Of a stretch of DNA of 64,000 nt, positions 20,687 to 30,060 are shown in pieces (within the stretch, counting starts at the first letter, position 1; each line of letters starts with the position of its first letter). The position numbers and the translations under genes are program-made. Below the pieces are notes generated by a model. The model saw only the letters and a list, made by a program, of their open reading frames with translations, was not told the origin of the DNA and did not search any database. The stretch is from Bifidobacterium bombi DSM 19703 (lineage in GTDB: Bacteria; Actinomycetota; Actinomycetes; Actinomycetales; Bifidobacteriaceae). The stretch covers positions 1,550,001-1,614,000 of the forward strand of contig NZ_ATLK01000001.1 of the NCBI RefSeq assembly GCF_000737845.1. Direction: 5' to 3'.

Positions 20687-21329
20687 TACGGCTCCTTTCT
20701 AGTTACTGTTGACTTGCTCTTCCAAGCCAACTCCTTGTACCATCATAGCCGATTGGTTGTGAAAATGCTGTGAGATGAACAAAATTCGGCGTTTTTTCAT
20801 GAGACCTCATGCTGACTTCGAATCAGTGATGCACGAGCGATGTTGGTGACAAGGCGGTTTTCCCGTTTGTCGTCCAGCTTAAGATTCGCTTGTATCCCTT
20901 CGATTCCGTATCATCGCGCGATGGGTAGGTTCCTAAGCCAATGATTGACGCAAATGGCGGAAGTACCGTTATCAGGCGTCTGGCGGCGGGTTGTGGGGGA
21001 ACGTTGGTAAGGGGGGGAAGCACTGCGTGCCGGAAATTGGCGCGGGTCAGGAGTGCTGATCCATTAAGAGGCCAGTCTGTCCGGAATCGCCCGTCGGAGG
21101 GGAATCACGGCTAAGGTTGCGTACGCTTACGAATCAGGAACGCTGGCGGGTCGGGGAACGCATTTCGGAAGCGTGGCCAGGTCAGTGCGGTCAGGTCGTT
21201 GATGCCGCCTGCAGAAGGTGTCGCTGAACTTTGAATGGTGGTGCATGACGCTTCCGACGAGCGAGAATGCTATGGTATCGGTTGAATGGATAATAGATGT
21301 TCGGCGATGGCTTGGAAAGCGAGAGTGCC
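20687..21329. other. Divergent intergenic region with a palindrome
   Basis: About 640 bases between the small membrane protein (-) and the rhomboid gene (+). It contains CATGAG-AC-CTCATG (20798-20811), a perfect 6-bp inverted repeat next to a T6 run, some 110 bases upstream of the small membrane protein start, a possible operator. No further gene or RNA recognised. Confidence 0.5.
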
Positions 21330-22070
21330 ATGACAAACGGTTTCAAGACGAACGGCCGCCCGTACCTGCATAAGTTGCGCTATTACTGGAGGGATGGGGG
21401 GCCGGTGGTCACCGATGTGACGATTGCTCTGTGCTTCGCGATCTGGATCGTGGAGGTGGCCTTGCGCAGGTTCGCTCCAAACGGTTTCGTACTGATGATC
21501 GGTTACGGCTCGTTTCAGCCCCCATTGGCCACCCGTATGCCCTGGACGTGGCTGACGTCGATGTTCCTTCATGCACCCTCGGTCTTCCATGTGCTGTTCA
21601 ATATGATGACCTTGCTCGTCGTCGGACCGTATCTTGAGAGACTGATGGGGCATTGGAACTTCCTTGCGCTATACATCGCTTGTGGACTCGGCGGTGCGGC
21701 CGGCATGGAGGTCTACTGCCGTCTGAGCGGCGACTGGATGCTATCCGCATATGGTGCATCGGGGGCATTGTTCGGGCTGTTCGCCGCGGTGCTTGTCGTG
21801 TTCCGTCGCACAGGTCAGGACATCCGCACCATGGTGGTCTGGATGGCGATTAATTTCGCCATGCCGTTCTTTGACCATGCGGTGGCCTGGCAGGCGCATG
21901 TCGGAGGGTTTGTGACCGGACTGGCGTTGACTTGGTTGTTGGTCAACGGTTTCCGCCCGTTGCGCGCTTGGTCGCTTGGGAAGCGAATGTTGGTCTATGG
22001 CCTGGCGGTGGCAATCATACTTGCCGGAATCATCGTATGGTGCGTGCCGGTGCAGTCGACGCTGCTGTGA
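21330..22070 (+). CDS. Rhomboid-family intramembrane serine protease
   Basis: About 246 residues with six to seven membrane helices. GASGALFG in the fourth helix region holds the catalytic serine (GxSG motif), and the histidine of AHVGGFVTG in the later helix completes the Ser-His dyad; the HVLFNMM segment after the second helix is the usual conserved HxxxN element. It cleaves membrane proteins within or near the bilayer; the substrate is unknown. ATG 21330 has GAGAG four bases upstream and gives a typical short cytoplasmic N-terminus; an in-frame ATG at 21297 has no ribosome site. The gene stands alone, convergent with the ddl homologue. Confidence 0.9.
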   Translation: MTNGFKTNGRPYLHKLRYYWRDGGPVVTDVTIALCFAIWIVEVALRRFAPNGFVLMIGYGSFQPPLATRMPWTWLTSMFLHAPSVFHVLFNMMTLLVVGPYLERLMGHWNFLALYIACGLGGAAGMEVYCRLSGDWMLSAYGASGALFGLFAAVLVVFRRTGQDIRTMVVWMAINFAMPFFDHAVAWQAHVGGFVTGLALTWLLVNGFRPLRAWSLGKRMLVYGLAVAIILAGIIVWCVPVQSTLL

Positions 22071-22151
22071 GTTGATCTGCGATGCCGTGACCTGCCGCTG
22101 TTGCTGTCTATAGTGAAAGTCATGCAAGACCGGTCTTTCATATGGTCTCTT

Positions 22152-22197
22152 ATGACGCCAGTTGATGCCGTTCGCCAAGGGCGTCAACCGGCGTCAT
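22152..22197 (-). terminator. Long hairpin between rhomboid and ddl-like genes
   Basis: Two 18-19 base arms (beginning ATGACGCC, ending GGCGTCAT) pair at 16 of 18 positions; both exceptions become G-U pairs in the minus-strand RNA. The hairpin lies 20 bases after the ddl-like stop. It lacks a T-run, so it may terminate poorly or protect the 3' end. Confidence 0.6.
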
Positions 22198-22217
22198 CCG
22201 GAAAGGCAGTGTAGAAC

Positions 22218-23300
22218 TCAGTCGGCGCGCTTTTCCCTTAGCACGGACTCGACAAGCGCTGAGTACAGGTCGCCCAGGTCGTAGCCGGCTGCCGTGGCGG
22301 CCTGGGGCAGTTGTGAGGTGTCGGTCATCCCCGGAGCCACGTTGGACTCGAGGAATTGCGGTACGCCGTCCTCATCCACGATGAAGTCCGTCCGAGATAT
22401 GTCCCGCAGTCCCAACGTCTGATGAGCCTTGAGGGCGGCGTCTTGTGCAGCGGCGAGAACCGGGGCATCCAAACGGGCCGGTACGTAGAAGTCGGATGCT
22501 TCGGGATTCACGCGCGCCTCGTAGTCGTAATTGTCGCTGTGAACCGCGACCTCAAGCGGGGGCAGTACCAAGAGCTCGCCGTCGATGTCGAAGATGGAGA
22601 CTGAGATTTCCGTTCCCTCGACGACCCGCTCAAGCATCGCCACGTCGCCGTACGCGAAGCAGTCGATCAGGGCATGCGGCAGTTCCTTGGCGGAGTTCAC
22701 CTGCGAGCATCCCATCGCGGATCCGCCCATGGTCGGCTTGACGAAGAGCGGCATGCCCAGCGAATCGTCGACCAGCTGCACGACCCGTTCGGCTCCGAGT
22801 TCGCGGAACATCGATTCCGGTAACGTCACGGAATACGGCGTGTTCAGCCCCGCAAGCTTACGCACCACGTTCTTGGCGATTGGTTTGCTCCATGCAGTGC
22901 GTGATGCCTTGGCTCGCGAACCGATGTAAGGGAGCCTCTCCATCTCCAGGACATCACGGATGGAACCGTCCTCACCGATTGCACCGTGGAGCAGCGGCCA
23001 GACGATGTCCGGTCTGGTGTCGGGGTCCGAAAGATAGGGGAGCAGTCCACCATCGATGTCGTGGAATGCTACATTCCAACCTGCTTCCTCGAGGAAACCG
23101 CCGACACGATGGCCTGATTGAAGGGATACATCGCGTTCATGGCTGAATCCGCCGCAGACGATGAGCACCTTGGTCGTCGAGCGGTCGATGCTTGATTTAT
23201 GTGCTGCATGCGTGGGTTTATGGGATGCGCTCGCAGGAGTCGTGGTCTCCTGGCGTGTCGCGCGATGCTTCCCGTAGGTTTTTCTGGCGTTTGTCATCAT
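22218..23300 (-). CDS. D-alanine-D-alanine ligase family protein
   Basis: A 360-residue ATP-grasp ligase. After an unusual, low-complexity N-terminal ~42 residues (Thr/His/Lys-rich), the sequence VLIVCGGFSHERDVSLQSG matches the Ddl N-terminal signature; later come VKPTMGGSAMGCSQV, FIVDEDGVPQFLESNVAPGMT (metal- and ATP-binding). Ddl joins two D-alanines for peptidoglycan precursors. Bifidobacteria are thought to carry more than one Ddl homologue, so this may be a paralogue with another role; FLESNVAPGMT replaces the usual 'EVNTxPG' with ESNVAPG. AAGGAAGG precedes ATG 23300. It lies 57 bases after an aminotransferase gene, so the two likely share a transcript and perhaps an amino-acid or D-alanine-related task. 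Confidence 0.85.
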   Translation of the reverse strand: MMTNARKTYGKHRATRQETTTPASASHKPTHAAHKSSIDRSTTKVLIVCGGFSHERDVSLQSGHRVGGFLEEAGWNVAFHDIDGGLLPYLSDPDTRPDIVWPLLHGAIGEDGSIRDVLEMERLPYIGSRAKASRTAWSKPIAKNVVRKLAGLNTPYSVTLPESMFRELGAERVVQLVDDSLGMPLFVKPTMGGSAMGCSQVNSAKELPHALIDCFAYGDVAMLERVVEGTEISVSIFDIDGELLVLPPLEVAVHSDNYDYEARVNPEASDFYVPARLDAPVLAAAQDAALKAHQTLGLRDISRTDFIVDEDGVPQFLESNVAPGMTDTSQLPQAATAAGYDLGDLYSALVESVLREKRAD

Positions 23301-23357
23301 CGTGCTGCCTTCCTTTTGTGTTCGGTTATGTGCGGTGGTTGGATTGTGGTCCTGCTG

Positions 23358-24830
23358 CTAAACGGTGTGATTCCGTTTTGATGTGGCGTTCTTCGCGGCG
23401 GGTGCGGTGCGCTTTGCGACGTTCTTGTCCGTTCGGTCATCAGAGTCATCGATGCGGCTGGAAGCGGTGCCGAAAAGCTCCACGGTTTCGCGTTCCGCGT
23501 CCATCACCCCGGCGAGACGACGTATGCCTTCATGGATGCGTTCCGGTGTGGGGTAGCAGAAGGAAAGCCTCATATGATGCGTTCCTTCGCCGTTGAGGTA
23601 GAATCCGGTACCTGCCACATACGCGACCTTCGCTGTGATGGCGCGTGGAAGCATCTCTTTCGAGTTGAGTCCGTCGGGAATCCTGAGCCATATGTAGAAG
23701 CCGCCTTTGGGTTTGTTCCACGAGCAGTATGGCAGATATTCCTTGAGCGCTGCGTCCATGGCGTTGCATCGTTCCTTGTACATGCCGCGATAGTCGCTTA
23801 TCTGGGCCTTCCAATCGAAGTTGTCGAGGTAGGTGGTGATGGTCATCTGGCTCATGTTCGGCGGGCAGAGAATGCTCGCCTCATTCGCCAGGATGAGCTT
23901 CTGGCGGATGCCTGCGGGTGCCACGATCCAAGCGATGCGCATGCCTGGGGCGATGATTTTGGAGAAGCTGGAAAGGTACACCACGTTTTGCGAATCCATC
24001 GATTTGAGTGCCGGGTAGGTCTGCCCGTCAAACCCAAGAAGGCCGTAAGGGTTGTCCTCCACGACGAGCACGTGGTATTTGCGTGCAATCTCCAATATTC
24101 GAGGCCTGCGTTCGACGCTCATCGTCACGCCTGCGGGATTGTGGAAATTGGGGACCGTATACAGGAACTTCACCTTTCTGCCGGCTGCACGTTGGCTTTT
24201 GATCGTCTCTTCAAACGATTCGGGTATGAGACCATCCTCGTCGGTTTCGGCGTTCGCCACCTGAACTTGGAATGAACGGAATACGCCGAGGGCACCTACG
24301 TAGTTCGGTGCCTCCGCAATCACCACGTCACCTGGGTCGCACATGATGCGTGTTATCAGGTCCAAGGCGTTTTGAGAGCCGTTGGAGATGACCACATCGT
24401 CGGCCTGCACATCCTTGATGCCTTCGAGCTCCATGATCTGCAGCACGTCTTCTCGCAGGTGCGGGTCTCCCTGAGCCGAACCATACTGCCAGGCTTTGTC
24501 ACCCTCATCGCGCATCATTTTGGCGATAAGTTCCGAAAGTCTGTCGAATGGCATGCGTTCCAAATAGGGCATTCCACCGGCAAGCGAGACGACATCGGGA
24601 CGGCTGGCCACGGAAAAAAGCGCCCGAATTTCGGATGATTTCATGGCATCCGCGCGGGACGCATAGGAGTCGTACCATGGATCGTTCTTGATGATTCTGG
24701 GTTTTGGTTGGTCTGTGGACCGGACCGGTTTCGCGGTGCCATGGGGACCCACGGCTTTTTCGGATGTCGCGCCACCCGTCCTGCCGCTCTTCGATCCGCC
24801 ATTGACGGTGGTGCCTTCGCCAGTTGACAT
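23358..24830 (-). CDS. PLP-dependent class I aminotransferase (2-aminoadipate transaminase-like)
   Basis: A 490-residue pyridoxal-phosphate enzyme. After ~60 low-complexity residues the class I/II fold starts (ALFSVASRPDVVSLAGGMPYL), with SNGSQNALDLITR, VEDNPYG and the Schiff-base lysine in SSFSKIIAPGMRIAW. SLAGGMP and the Asn-Pro-Ala-Gly substrate loop (PNFHNPAGVTMS) place it with aromatic/2-aminoadipate/branched-chain aminotransferases of the LysN/ARO8 group, without the GntR domain of MocR regulators. It most likely moves amino groups between glutamate and aromatic or branched 2-oxo acids. AAAGG precedes ATG 24830. It leads an operon with the ddl-like gene. Both termini carry low-complexity extensions. 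Confidence 0.88.
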   Translation of the reverse strand: MSTGEGTTVNGGSKSGRTGGATSEKAVGPHGTAKPVRSTDQPKPRIIKNDPWYDSYASRADAMKSSEIRALFSVASRPDVVSLAGGMPYLERMPFDRLSELIAKMMRDEGDKAWQYGSAQGDPHLREDVLQIMELEGIKDVQADDVVISNGSQNALDLITRIMCDPGDVVIAEAPNYVGALGVFRSFQVQVANAETDEDGLIPESFEETIKSQRAAGRKVKFLYTVPNFHNPAGVTMSVERRPRILEIARKYHVLVVEDNPYGLLGFDGQTYPALKSMDSQNVVYLSSFSKIIAPGMRIAWIVAPAGIRQKLILANEASILCPPNMSQMTITTYLDNFDWKAQISDYRGMYKERCNAMDAALKEYLPYCSWNKPKGGFYIWLRIPDGLNSKEMLPRAITAKVAYVAGTGFYLNGEGTHHMRLSFCYPTPERIHEGIRRLAGVMDAERETVELFGTASSRIDDSDDRTDKNVAKRTAPAAKNATSKRNHTV

Positions 24831-25360
24831 GCCAAGCCTTTCGTCGTTTTCCCGTTGTCCGTAGCGTTGAGTCGCCGCGCCTCGTCATGCCGGTGGATGA
24901 TGCATCCGACGCGCGTCCGTCCAACGGATGCCTTGGATGGCTCATCACCGCATTCATATATCAGACTCTAGTACCCGGCATTGTCGTGTGAGGCGGAGAC
25001 TCTGCGTCGGTCGGTCACATGCGGCGCGTCGGCACGTCGGCGCAGTGGCGCGACCAGGCGTGGACCGCCCACCGCCGGTCGGGACGGTCCCGTGAACTCT
25101 TTGTCCGGTCATAGGAGAGAATTTCACGGTGAACACGTCGAAGCCGTTGCCTTATACGGCCGTTATCGGCGGTCATCGCTTCTGAAGCCGCATCATCGAA
25201 GACTGTTACTGCGGAAAACCATGCTTCTCAATCGGCAGGGCCCATGCATCGATGATTCATGAGGCATGAGGAGAACCGGAAGAGGACCAGGGGACCAGAG
25301 GAATAGGGGGGGGCAGGGAACCAGAGGACCAGAGGGGCCGCTGAAAGAGCGCAGAAAGAG
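24831..25360. other. Intergenic region with purine-rich repeat
   Basis: About 530 bases between the MurJ operon's end and the aminotransferase start, both on the minus strand, so it contains the aminotransferase promoter. A purine-rich segment at 25272-25337 repeats GGACCAG(A/G)GG and has a G8 run at 25306-25313. An 18-codon plus-strand frame (GTG 25129, preceded by AGGAGAG) is the only small frame with a ribosome site; with nothing downstream on that strand I do not call it. Confidence 0.5.
25272..25337 (+). repeat. Purine-rich GGACCAGAGG repeat with G8 run
   Basis: Four to five imperfect copies of GGACCAGAGG, split by a G8 tract, all on the plus strand. Purine strand asymmetry is strong over ~65 bases. 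Non-coding. Confidence 0.55.
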
Positions 25361-25372
25361 CGGCTATAGCCG
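25361..25372 (-). terminator. Possible terminator of the MurJ operon
   Basis: CGGCTATAGCCG is a perfect palindrome followed on the minus strand by CTCTTTCTGCGCTCTTTC. It lies 30 bases beyond the murJ stop. The stem is short (4 bp with TATA loop), so confidence is limited; an outer GCCGCT/AGCGGC pairing overlaps it. Confidence 0.4.
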
Positions 25373-25401
25373 GGGTCGTCATCCCAAGACATTGATTGCG
25401 C

Positions 25402-28400
25402 CTAGAAGACCTGGACTTTTTCGACCCAGAACGAATTTCCTGGCAGGGAATTGATCGGCACCCAAACCAGGAGATCCTGTGTGGTGACTTTCTGCTTGAG
25501 TTTTACCTCCGTCGTGCCGCTCTGGTCGAAGCTGAACTGTGCCACTTTCTGGCCTGAGGTGGGTTTGTTGGTATTCGCCATGAGCTGCGCATTGCCGCCC
25601 GAGGAGCGGATGGTGATGACGAACCGCGAAACGGGTTGTGGTTGGTTCAGATGGATGTGGTAGCCATATCCCTGCTGACCGTCCGTGTTGTCGATGAAAG
25701 ACTGGCTCGCGATGGTATATGGTGTCGTGTTCTCCGGTTGCGGCGCAGGTTTGGGTTTGGCTGGAGTATCCTCAGTCCGTCCAGATCCTTCTTCGTCCTT
25801 ATTCCCTTTGAACGGCACCTTGTTGACGTCGATCTTCGGCCATGGACCCGACTGTGAATTCTGCTGTCCCAAGCCTCCAAGTCCGCTGCTATGATTGACC
25901 AGACCGAGCATGGCGAAACCGAGGGCTGCGATGAGCAGCAAGGCCACGAGCACCACGACGATGATTTTGGTGGTTTTATGTTTGAGCGCGGGAGAATCAG
26001 TGAATTCCTCCACCTTCTCGACCTGTGAGGCAGGGGTGAAACTAGGCGGGAGCGCGCCGTCCGCGTTCAACCGTGAAGCGTCCCTTTCTTTGATGAGGGC
26101 GCGTGCCGATTCCTCGCCCGGCCTGATGGGGGTGCCTGCCTCGGTGAAAATGGGGATGCGGCTGGTCGCCTGAAATGCAAGGAAATCATTTTGAGCGCCT
26201 TCTGGAGCTGCACCGTTGAACGAACTCGCCAGCAATGGCAGTCCGGTGCGGGTCTCGTCAGCTTCGGCCTCGACCTCGGAATCGGCTTTAGCACCGGCTT
26301 GTTCGCGTGTCGAATCGTGTTTCATCGACTGAGCATCCATGGCGGATTCGGGCAACCCATTGCCCGGCTTATCCGTGGTGCCGCCGTCGGCAGCGTCATG
26401 ATCCACAGCCGATAAGCCGCCTGCGGGGTCGCCGGCATTCTGGTCGATACTGATACGTGTGTTTTGCGTGAAGGGGACGCCTGGACGCGAAGCGAATTCG
26501 GGGCCGCTTAGTCCGGTCTTGTCGGCCTTGGTTTTTCTGAAGCCGGGAAACAGTGAATTATCTGCGAAAGCATCCACTGGTTTAAAGGCCTGTGCCATTT
26601 CGGCTGCGGCGATGTCGTGAAAGTCCAGTCCGGCGGTATCGGAGGTGCTGTCCGCTAAGTCCGAACCATCGCGAGTGCCCTGGGTTGGCTGGCCGTCGCC
26701 TGAGGTGCGTAATCCGTTGTTTTTGCCTGAAATGACCGACCTGAAGGTACGTGCCGTGGCGTTGGCCGTCTGCTGTGGTCGGCGTTCGGCAGCCCCGCCT
26801 GATTCGGGGTGTCCTGTGGCCTGCCGGTCATCGGCTGGATCATGGATTGACGGAATCGGTTCGTTGCATGCGCCTGGATTGTTCGAATCCTGCGAGCTTT
26901 CCGGTTCACCATCGGCGGTTCCAGTCTCACCGGAGAGATGCGCTATGAGCTCTTTCGTGATGGGCAGCGCGTTGCTGGCACCTAACTGTCGTAATGCCGT
27001 ACGCTCGATTGTCGCATCGGCGTCTGTCTGTTCGCCTGAGCCCATGCCGCAGGCATCGATTGCGTTGGTGCGAAGGAGCTTATTTGTGTTGGAACCTCTC
27101 ACCGTCGTCGACGATCCCAGCAAAGTCATGAGTTCGGAAAGCGAAACCAAGGAGATGCTGGAGGAATGGTCGAGGTAGACAACATCAAGTCCGCGCTGGC
27201 AGATGAGACTAAATTCCTCCGGTGTGTCCTCGGGGAGCTGTTCCAAGTCGAAATTAGGGATGTCGGCGCTGGCGCGGTCGGTGATCATCGCGTAGAGCAA
27301 TGAGGCGGTCTGATAGATGGCCGTGCGTTCGGCATCCATCTTCGGCGTATGCAGCAGGTCAATGAACATCGGGCTCACAGGAGCGTCCGCAATCTGGATG
27401 CCGTCCGTGCCGATGCGAATCATGTCGGTGGTAAGCGTGGGAAGGGCGATGCCGTCGGAAAGCAATTGCCGCAAGCCTTCCGTGACTTGCATCGTTATCA
27501 GGCGCATGGATTGGAAGTCCAACCTGCCATGCCCGCTGCCGGTCCCCAGGCAGTCGCTGAGGGTTACTCCGGATTCCATTTGCGTGACCAGCACCGCAGC
27601 CTTATGCACGTACTGCATCGAGCTGACCTTGGTGAATCGGTTGTTGGTGGAGAGCGCGAGCGATGAGGCGATGGCCTCCACTTTGGAGGTGATGGACGTG
27701 TCGGTGATGACGAACAGTTGCCTGTCCTGGTCCAATACCGTGTCCAAGACGCGCCAAGCCTCGAATCCCGGGGTTCTGCGAAGCGGAGAAATCAGCATGT
27801 ATCGATCGATTACAATGTCCTGTGATTTCAGTTCCATGTCTGTTCCGGTTCTGTTTGTCGATAATGCGGGTTCGAAGACCTTTCCTAATTCAATATTAAC
27901 GTCGGGAGTGGCCGAGTCAACGTTGCCCGACGGTGTTGTGGAGGCGTGGGCCCCACTGGCGTACTCGTCGCCGGCCGCACCGCTTGTCTGGCCGAAGACA
28001 GGTGACGTCCGACTGTTCCGCGCCTGGCCTCGATTTAAAGCATTGGGGTCTTTGATGCTTCGGTTCCCAATGTCCCCGGCTGAAGGGCGTTGAGGAGCGT
28101 TGCCTGAGCCGCGGGAATCAGCCGCCGCTGATGAGACGGCGAATGACGGCGGCATGGAGGCCGGTACGTAGGCGGATGCTTCGCGGTCCGTCTTACGTTC
28201 ATCGGCTGTGGATCGGCCGTATCGGTTGGAGACGACTTTCCTCGATGCGGGCTCCGGCGGCAGGGTGCAGTCTTGATCGGAACCTTCCTCTAGGTCTCGC
28301 CGCGCCTGACGTATGCCGGTGGGAGCTACGGCGGTGGTGTGCCCATCGATGTCTTCGTTGGACTCCTTGCGGGTGACGCGGTTTGCTTTCCGATTGTCCG

Positions 28401-30060
28401 TTCCTCGGTTGGCGATTCGTGATTTTATGATTTCCAACGAGGAAGACAGCTCTGGCGTGCGCAGCACCAGCAGTGTGCCGACGTACAGCAAGATAACCAC
28501 GATGCTCTGTATGATGCAAACCCCGATGGATTGAATCCAACTCATATGTCCCGATCCATCATGAATGTATGCTCCGAACAGTGAATATACGGGGTTTCTC
28601 ATGGCAAGCCCTCCGACTGCGGCGACGCAACCGGCGACAATCGCCTTGATGGAAGTCGTCAGCACCCTTGTGCCGTCGATGTGGCCGTCGAAACGTCGGC
28701 GCAGCATGATAATGAGGGCCGGGCAGGAGACCATGTAGCTCGCCGTTATGCTCATTCCCAGCAGCGTCACCCAATCCTCCTCGCGGATGAACAGGGTTCC
28801 CAGGAGTAGGATCCCAATTTGGGACAGGTACTGCAACGTCACGAAAAGAAAGGGGTGATATCCGTCTTCGAAGGCGTAGAACGTACGCTGGATGATGAGG
28901 AACAAGGAGCTCAGAGGGAGGCCGAGTGCCAGTGCCACCAAGGGGCCGCTCATCAGCAGCGCCTCCTTTAGGCTGATGGAGGGCAGAAGCGCCAGGGAGA
29001 TGGGCACCGGCATGACGACGAATGCGGCTGTGAAGAAGCACATGACCAGCCAAACATTGCGTAAGGAGCGACTGAGCGTCACCCTGGCCGAATCGACGTC
29101 ACGATCGGCTACGAACTGCGCGATACGGGGGAATATGGCCGTGGCCACCGAAACCGCGATCAGGGAATACGGAAGGACGTAAATCGTGAAGGCGTTCTGG
29201 TAAGTGGCGTTCCCGGCCACTTCATACAGACTGGTGCCGTAGGCTTCGTGGGCCTTGAGTGGCGCGCTTGTACTCACCCGTGTGTTGATGATCGTCGTGA
29301 GCTGGTCCATGACCACTATCCCAAGGCTCCACGCCGCAACAGGCCCCATTTGCCGCAGTCCGATGCCGTGCACGCCCAATCGCGGTCGATAATGGATTCC
29401 GAGTTTGAACAGTGGAAGGAACAGTACCAGCGCCTGAAACGCGACGCCGAGTGTCCATGTCCCGGCCGTGAGCGCGATTTTCTCTTCCGTCCAGAATCCG
29501 AGTGGCTGTTTGTCGGCCTTGCCGAACATGAGTATGAAGACGGTGAAACCGACGCAGCTGATGACGTTGGCGCCTACGGAACTCCATGCATACATGCCGA
29601 AATGGTCTTTTGCCGCAAGGATTTGGCCGACCACCGTGTACAGCCCATAAAAGAATATCTGCGGAACGCACCAGAAGGTGAACGCCGTGGACAAGGCGAG
29701 CATGTCCGATCCGCCGTTGACGTACAACCTTGTCAAAGCCGGAGTGAGTGCCGCAACGACACCGGTGACCGCCAACAGTAGAACGATTGCGAAGGTGATG
29801 AGTTTATTGAGCTGTTCCTGTGCGTCTTTGGATTTGAGGGTACGCACGATCTGCGGCACCAATACCGCATTGAAGATGCCGCCCGATACCAAAGTGTAGA
29901 TGACTTGCGGAATCTGCGATCCAGCTTGGTAGGCGTTGGCGGCCAGCCCGGTGGTCCCCAACGCGGCGGCCAGCAGTATGGTCCGCACCTGCCCTGTGAT
30001 GCGGGAGGCCGCCGTACCGGTGGCCATCACCATGGAGTTATGTCCTACAGAAGAGCTCAT
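25402..30060 (-). CDS. murJ: Lipid II flippase MurJ fused to kinase-like and extracytoplasmic domains
   Basis: A 1,552-residue membrane protein. Residues ~1-520 are the MurJ/MviN flippase of the MOP superfamily (about 14 helices, start GTAASRITGQVRTILLAAALG), which moves lipid II across the membrane for peptidoglycan synthesis. Next is a long low-complexity linker, then a kinase-like domain (ISPLRRTPGFEAWRVLD) with no HRD or DFG motif, so probably a pseudokinase, as in mycobacterial MviN where it recruits the FHA protein FhaA. A second linker, one helix (KIIVVVLVALLLIAALGF) and a ~150-residue beta-rich discoidin-like domain end it. ATG 30060 overlaps the DUF6049 stop as ATGA, so it is preferred over the in-frame codon 36 bases earlier. 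Confidence 0.93.
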   Translation of the reverse strand: MSSSVGHNSMVMATGTAASRITGQVRTILLAAALGTTGLAANAYQAGSQIPQVIYTLVSGGIFNAVLVPQIVRTLKSKDAQEQLNKLITFAIVLLLAVTGVVAALTPALTRLYVNGGSDMLALSTAFTFWCVPQIFFYGLYTVVGQILAAKDHFGMYAWSSVGANVISCVGFTVFILMFGKADKQPLGFWTEEKIALTAGTWTLGVAFQALVLFLPLFKLGIHYRPRLGVHGIGLRQMGPVAAWSLGIVVMDQLTTIINTRVSTSAPLKAHEAYGTSLYEVAGNATYQNAFTIYVLPYSLIAVSVATAIFPRIAQFVADRDVDSARVTLSRSLRNVWLVMCFFTAAFVVMPVPISLALLPSISLKEALLMSGPLVALALGLPLSSLFLIIQRTFYAFEDGYHPFLFVTLQYLSQIGILLLGTLFIREEDWVTLLGMSITASYMVSCPALIIMLRRRFDGHIDGTRVLTTSIKAIVAGCVAAVGGLAMRNPVYSLFGAYIHDGSGHMSWIQSIGVCIIQSIVVILLYVGTLLVLRTPELSSSLEIIKSRIANRGTDNRKANRVTRKESNEDIDGHTTAVAPTGIRQARRDLEEGSDQDCTLPPEPASRKVVSNRYGRSTADERKTDREASAYVPASMPPSFAVSSAAADSRGSGNAPQRPSAGDIGNRSIKDPNALNRGQARNSRTSPVFGQTSGAAGDEYASGAHASTTPSGNVDSATPDVNIELGKVFEPALSTNRTGTDMELKSQDIVIDRYMLISPLRRTPGFEAWRVLDTVLDQDRQLFVITDTSITSKVEAIASSLALSTNNRFTKVSSMQYVHKAAVLVTQMESGVTLSDCLGTGSGHGRLDFQSMRLITMQVTEGLRQLLSDGIALPTLTTDMIRIGTDGIQIADAPVSPMFIDLLHTPKMDAERTAIYQTASLLYAMITDRASADIPNFDLEQLPEDTPEEFSLICQRGLDVVYLDHSSSISLVSLSELMTLLGSSTTVRGSNTNKLLRTNAIDACGMGSGEQTDADATIERTALRQLGASNALPITKELIAHLSGETGTADGEPESSQDSNNPGACNEPIPSIHDPADDRQATGHPESGGAAERRPQQTANATARTFRSVISGKNNGLRTSGDGQPTQGTRDGSDLADSTSDTAGLDFHDIAAAEMAQAFKPVDAFADNSLFPGFRKTKADKTGLSGPEFASRPGVPFTQNTRISIDQNAGDPAGGLSAVDHDAADGGTTDKPGNGLPESAMDAQSMKHDSTREQAGAKADSEVEAEADETRTGLPLLASSFNGAAPEGAQNDFLAFQATSRIPIFTEAGTPIRPGEESARALIKERDASRLNADGALPPSFTPASQVEKVEEFTDSPALKHKTTKIIVVVLVALLLIAALGFAMLGLVNHSSGLGGLGQQNSQSGPWPKIDVNKVPFKGNKDEEGSGRTEDTPAKPKPAPQPENTTPYTIASQSFIDNTDGQQGYGYHIHLNQPQPVSRFVITIRSSGGNAQLMANTNKPTSGQKVAQFSFDQSGTTEVKLKQKVTTQDLLVWVPINSLPGNSFWVEKVQVF

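Noticed and set aside
20149-20712. 187-codon plus-strand frame
   Set aside because: It runs antisense through the small membrane protein gene and its terminator, and its sequence is unlike any family.
25129-25185. 18-codon frame with a ribosome site, as a leader peptide
   Set aside because: No plus-strand gene follows; murJ and the aminotransferase are both on the minus strand.
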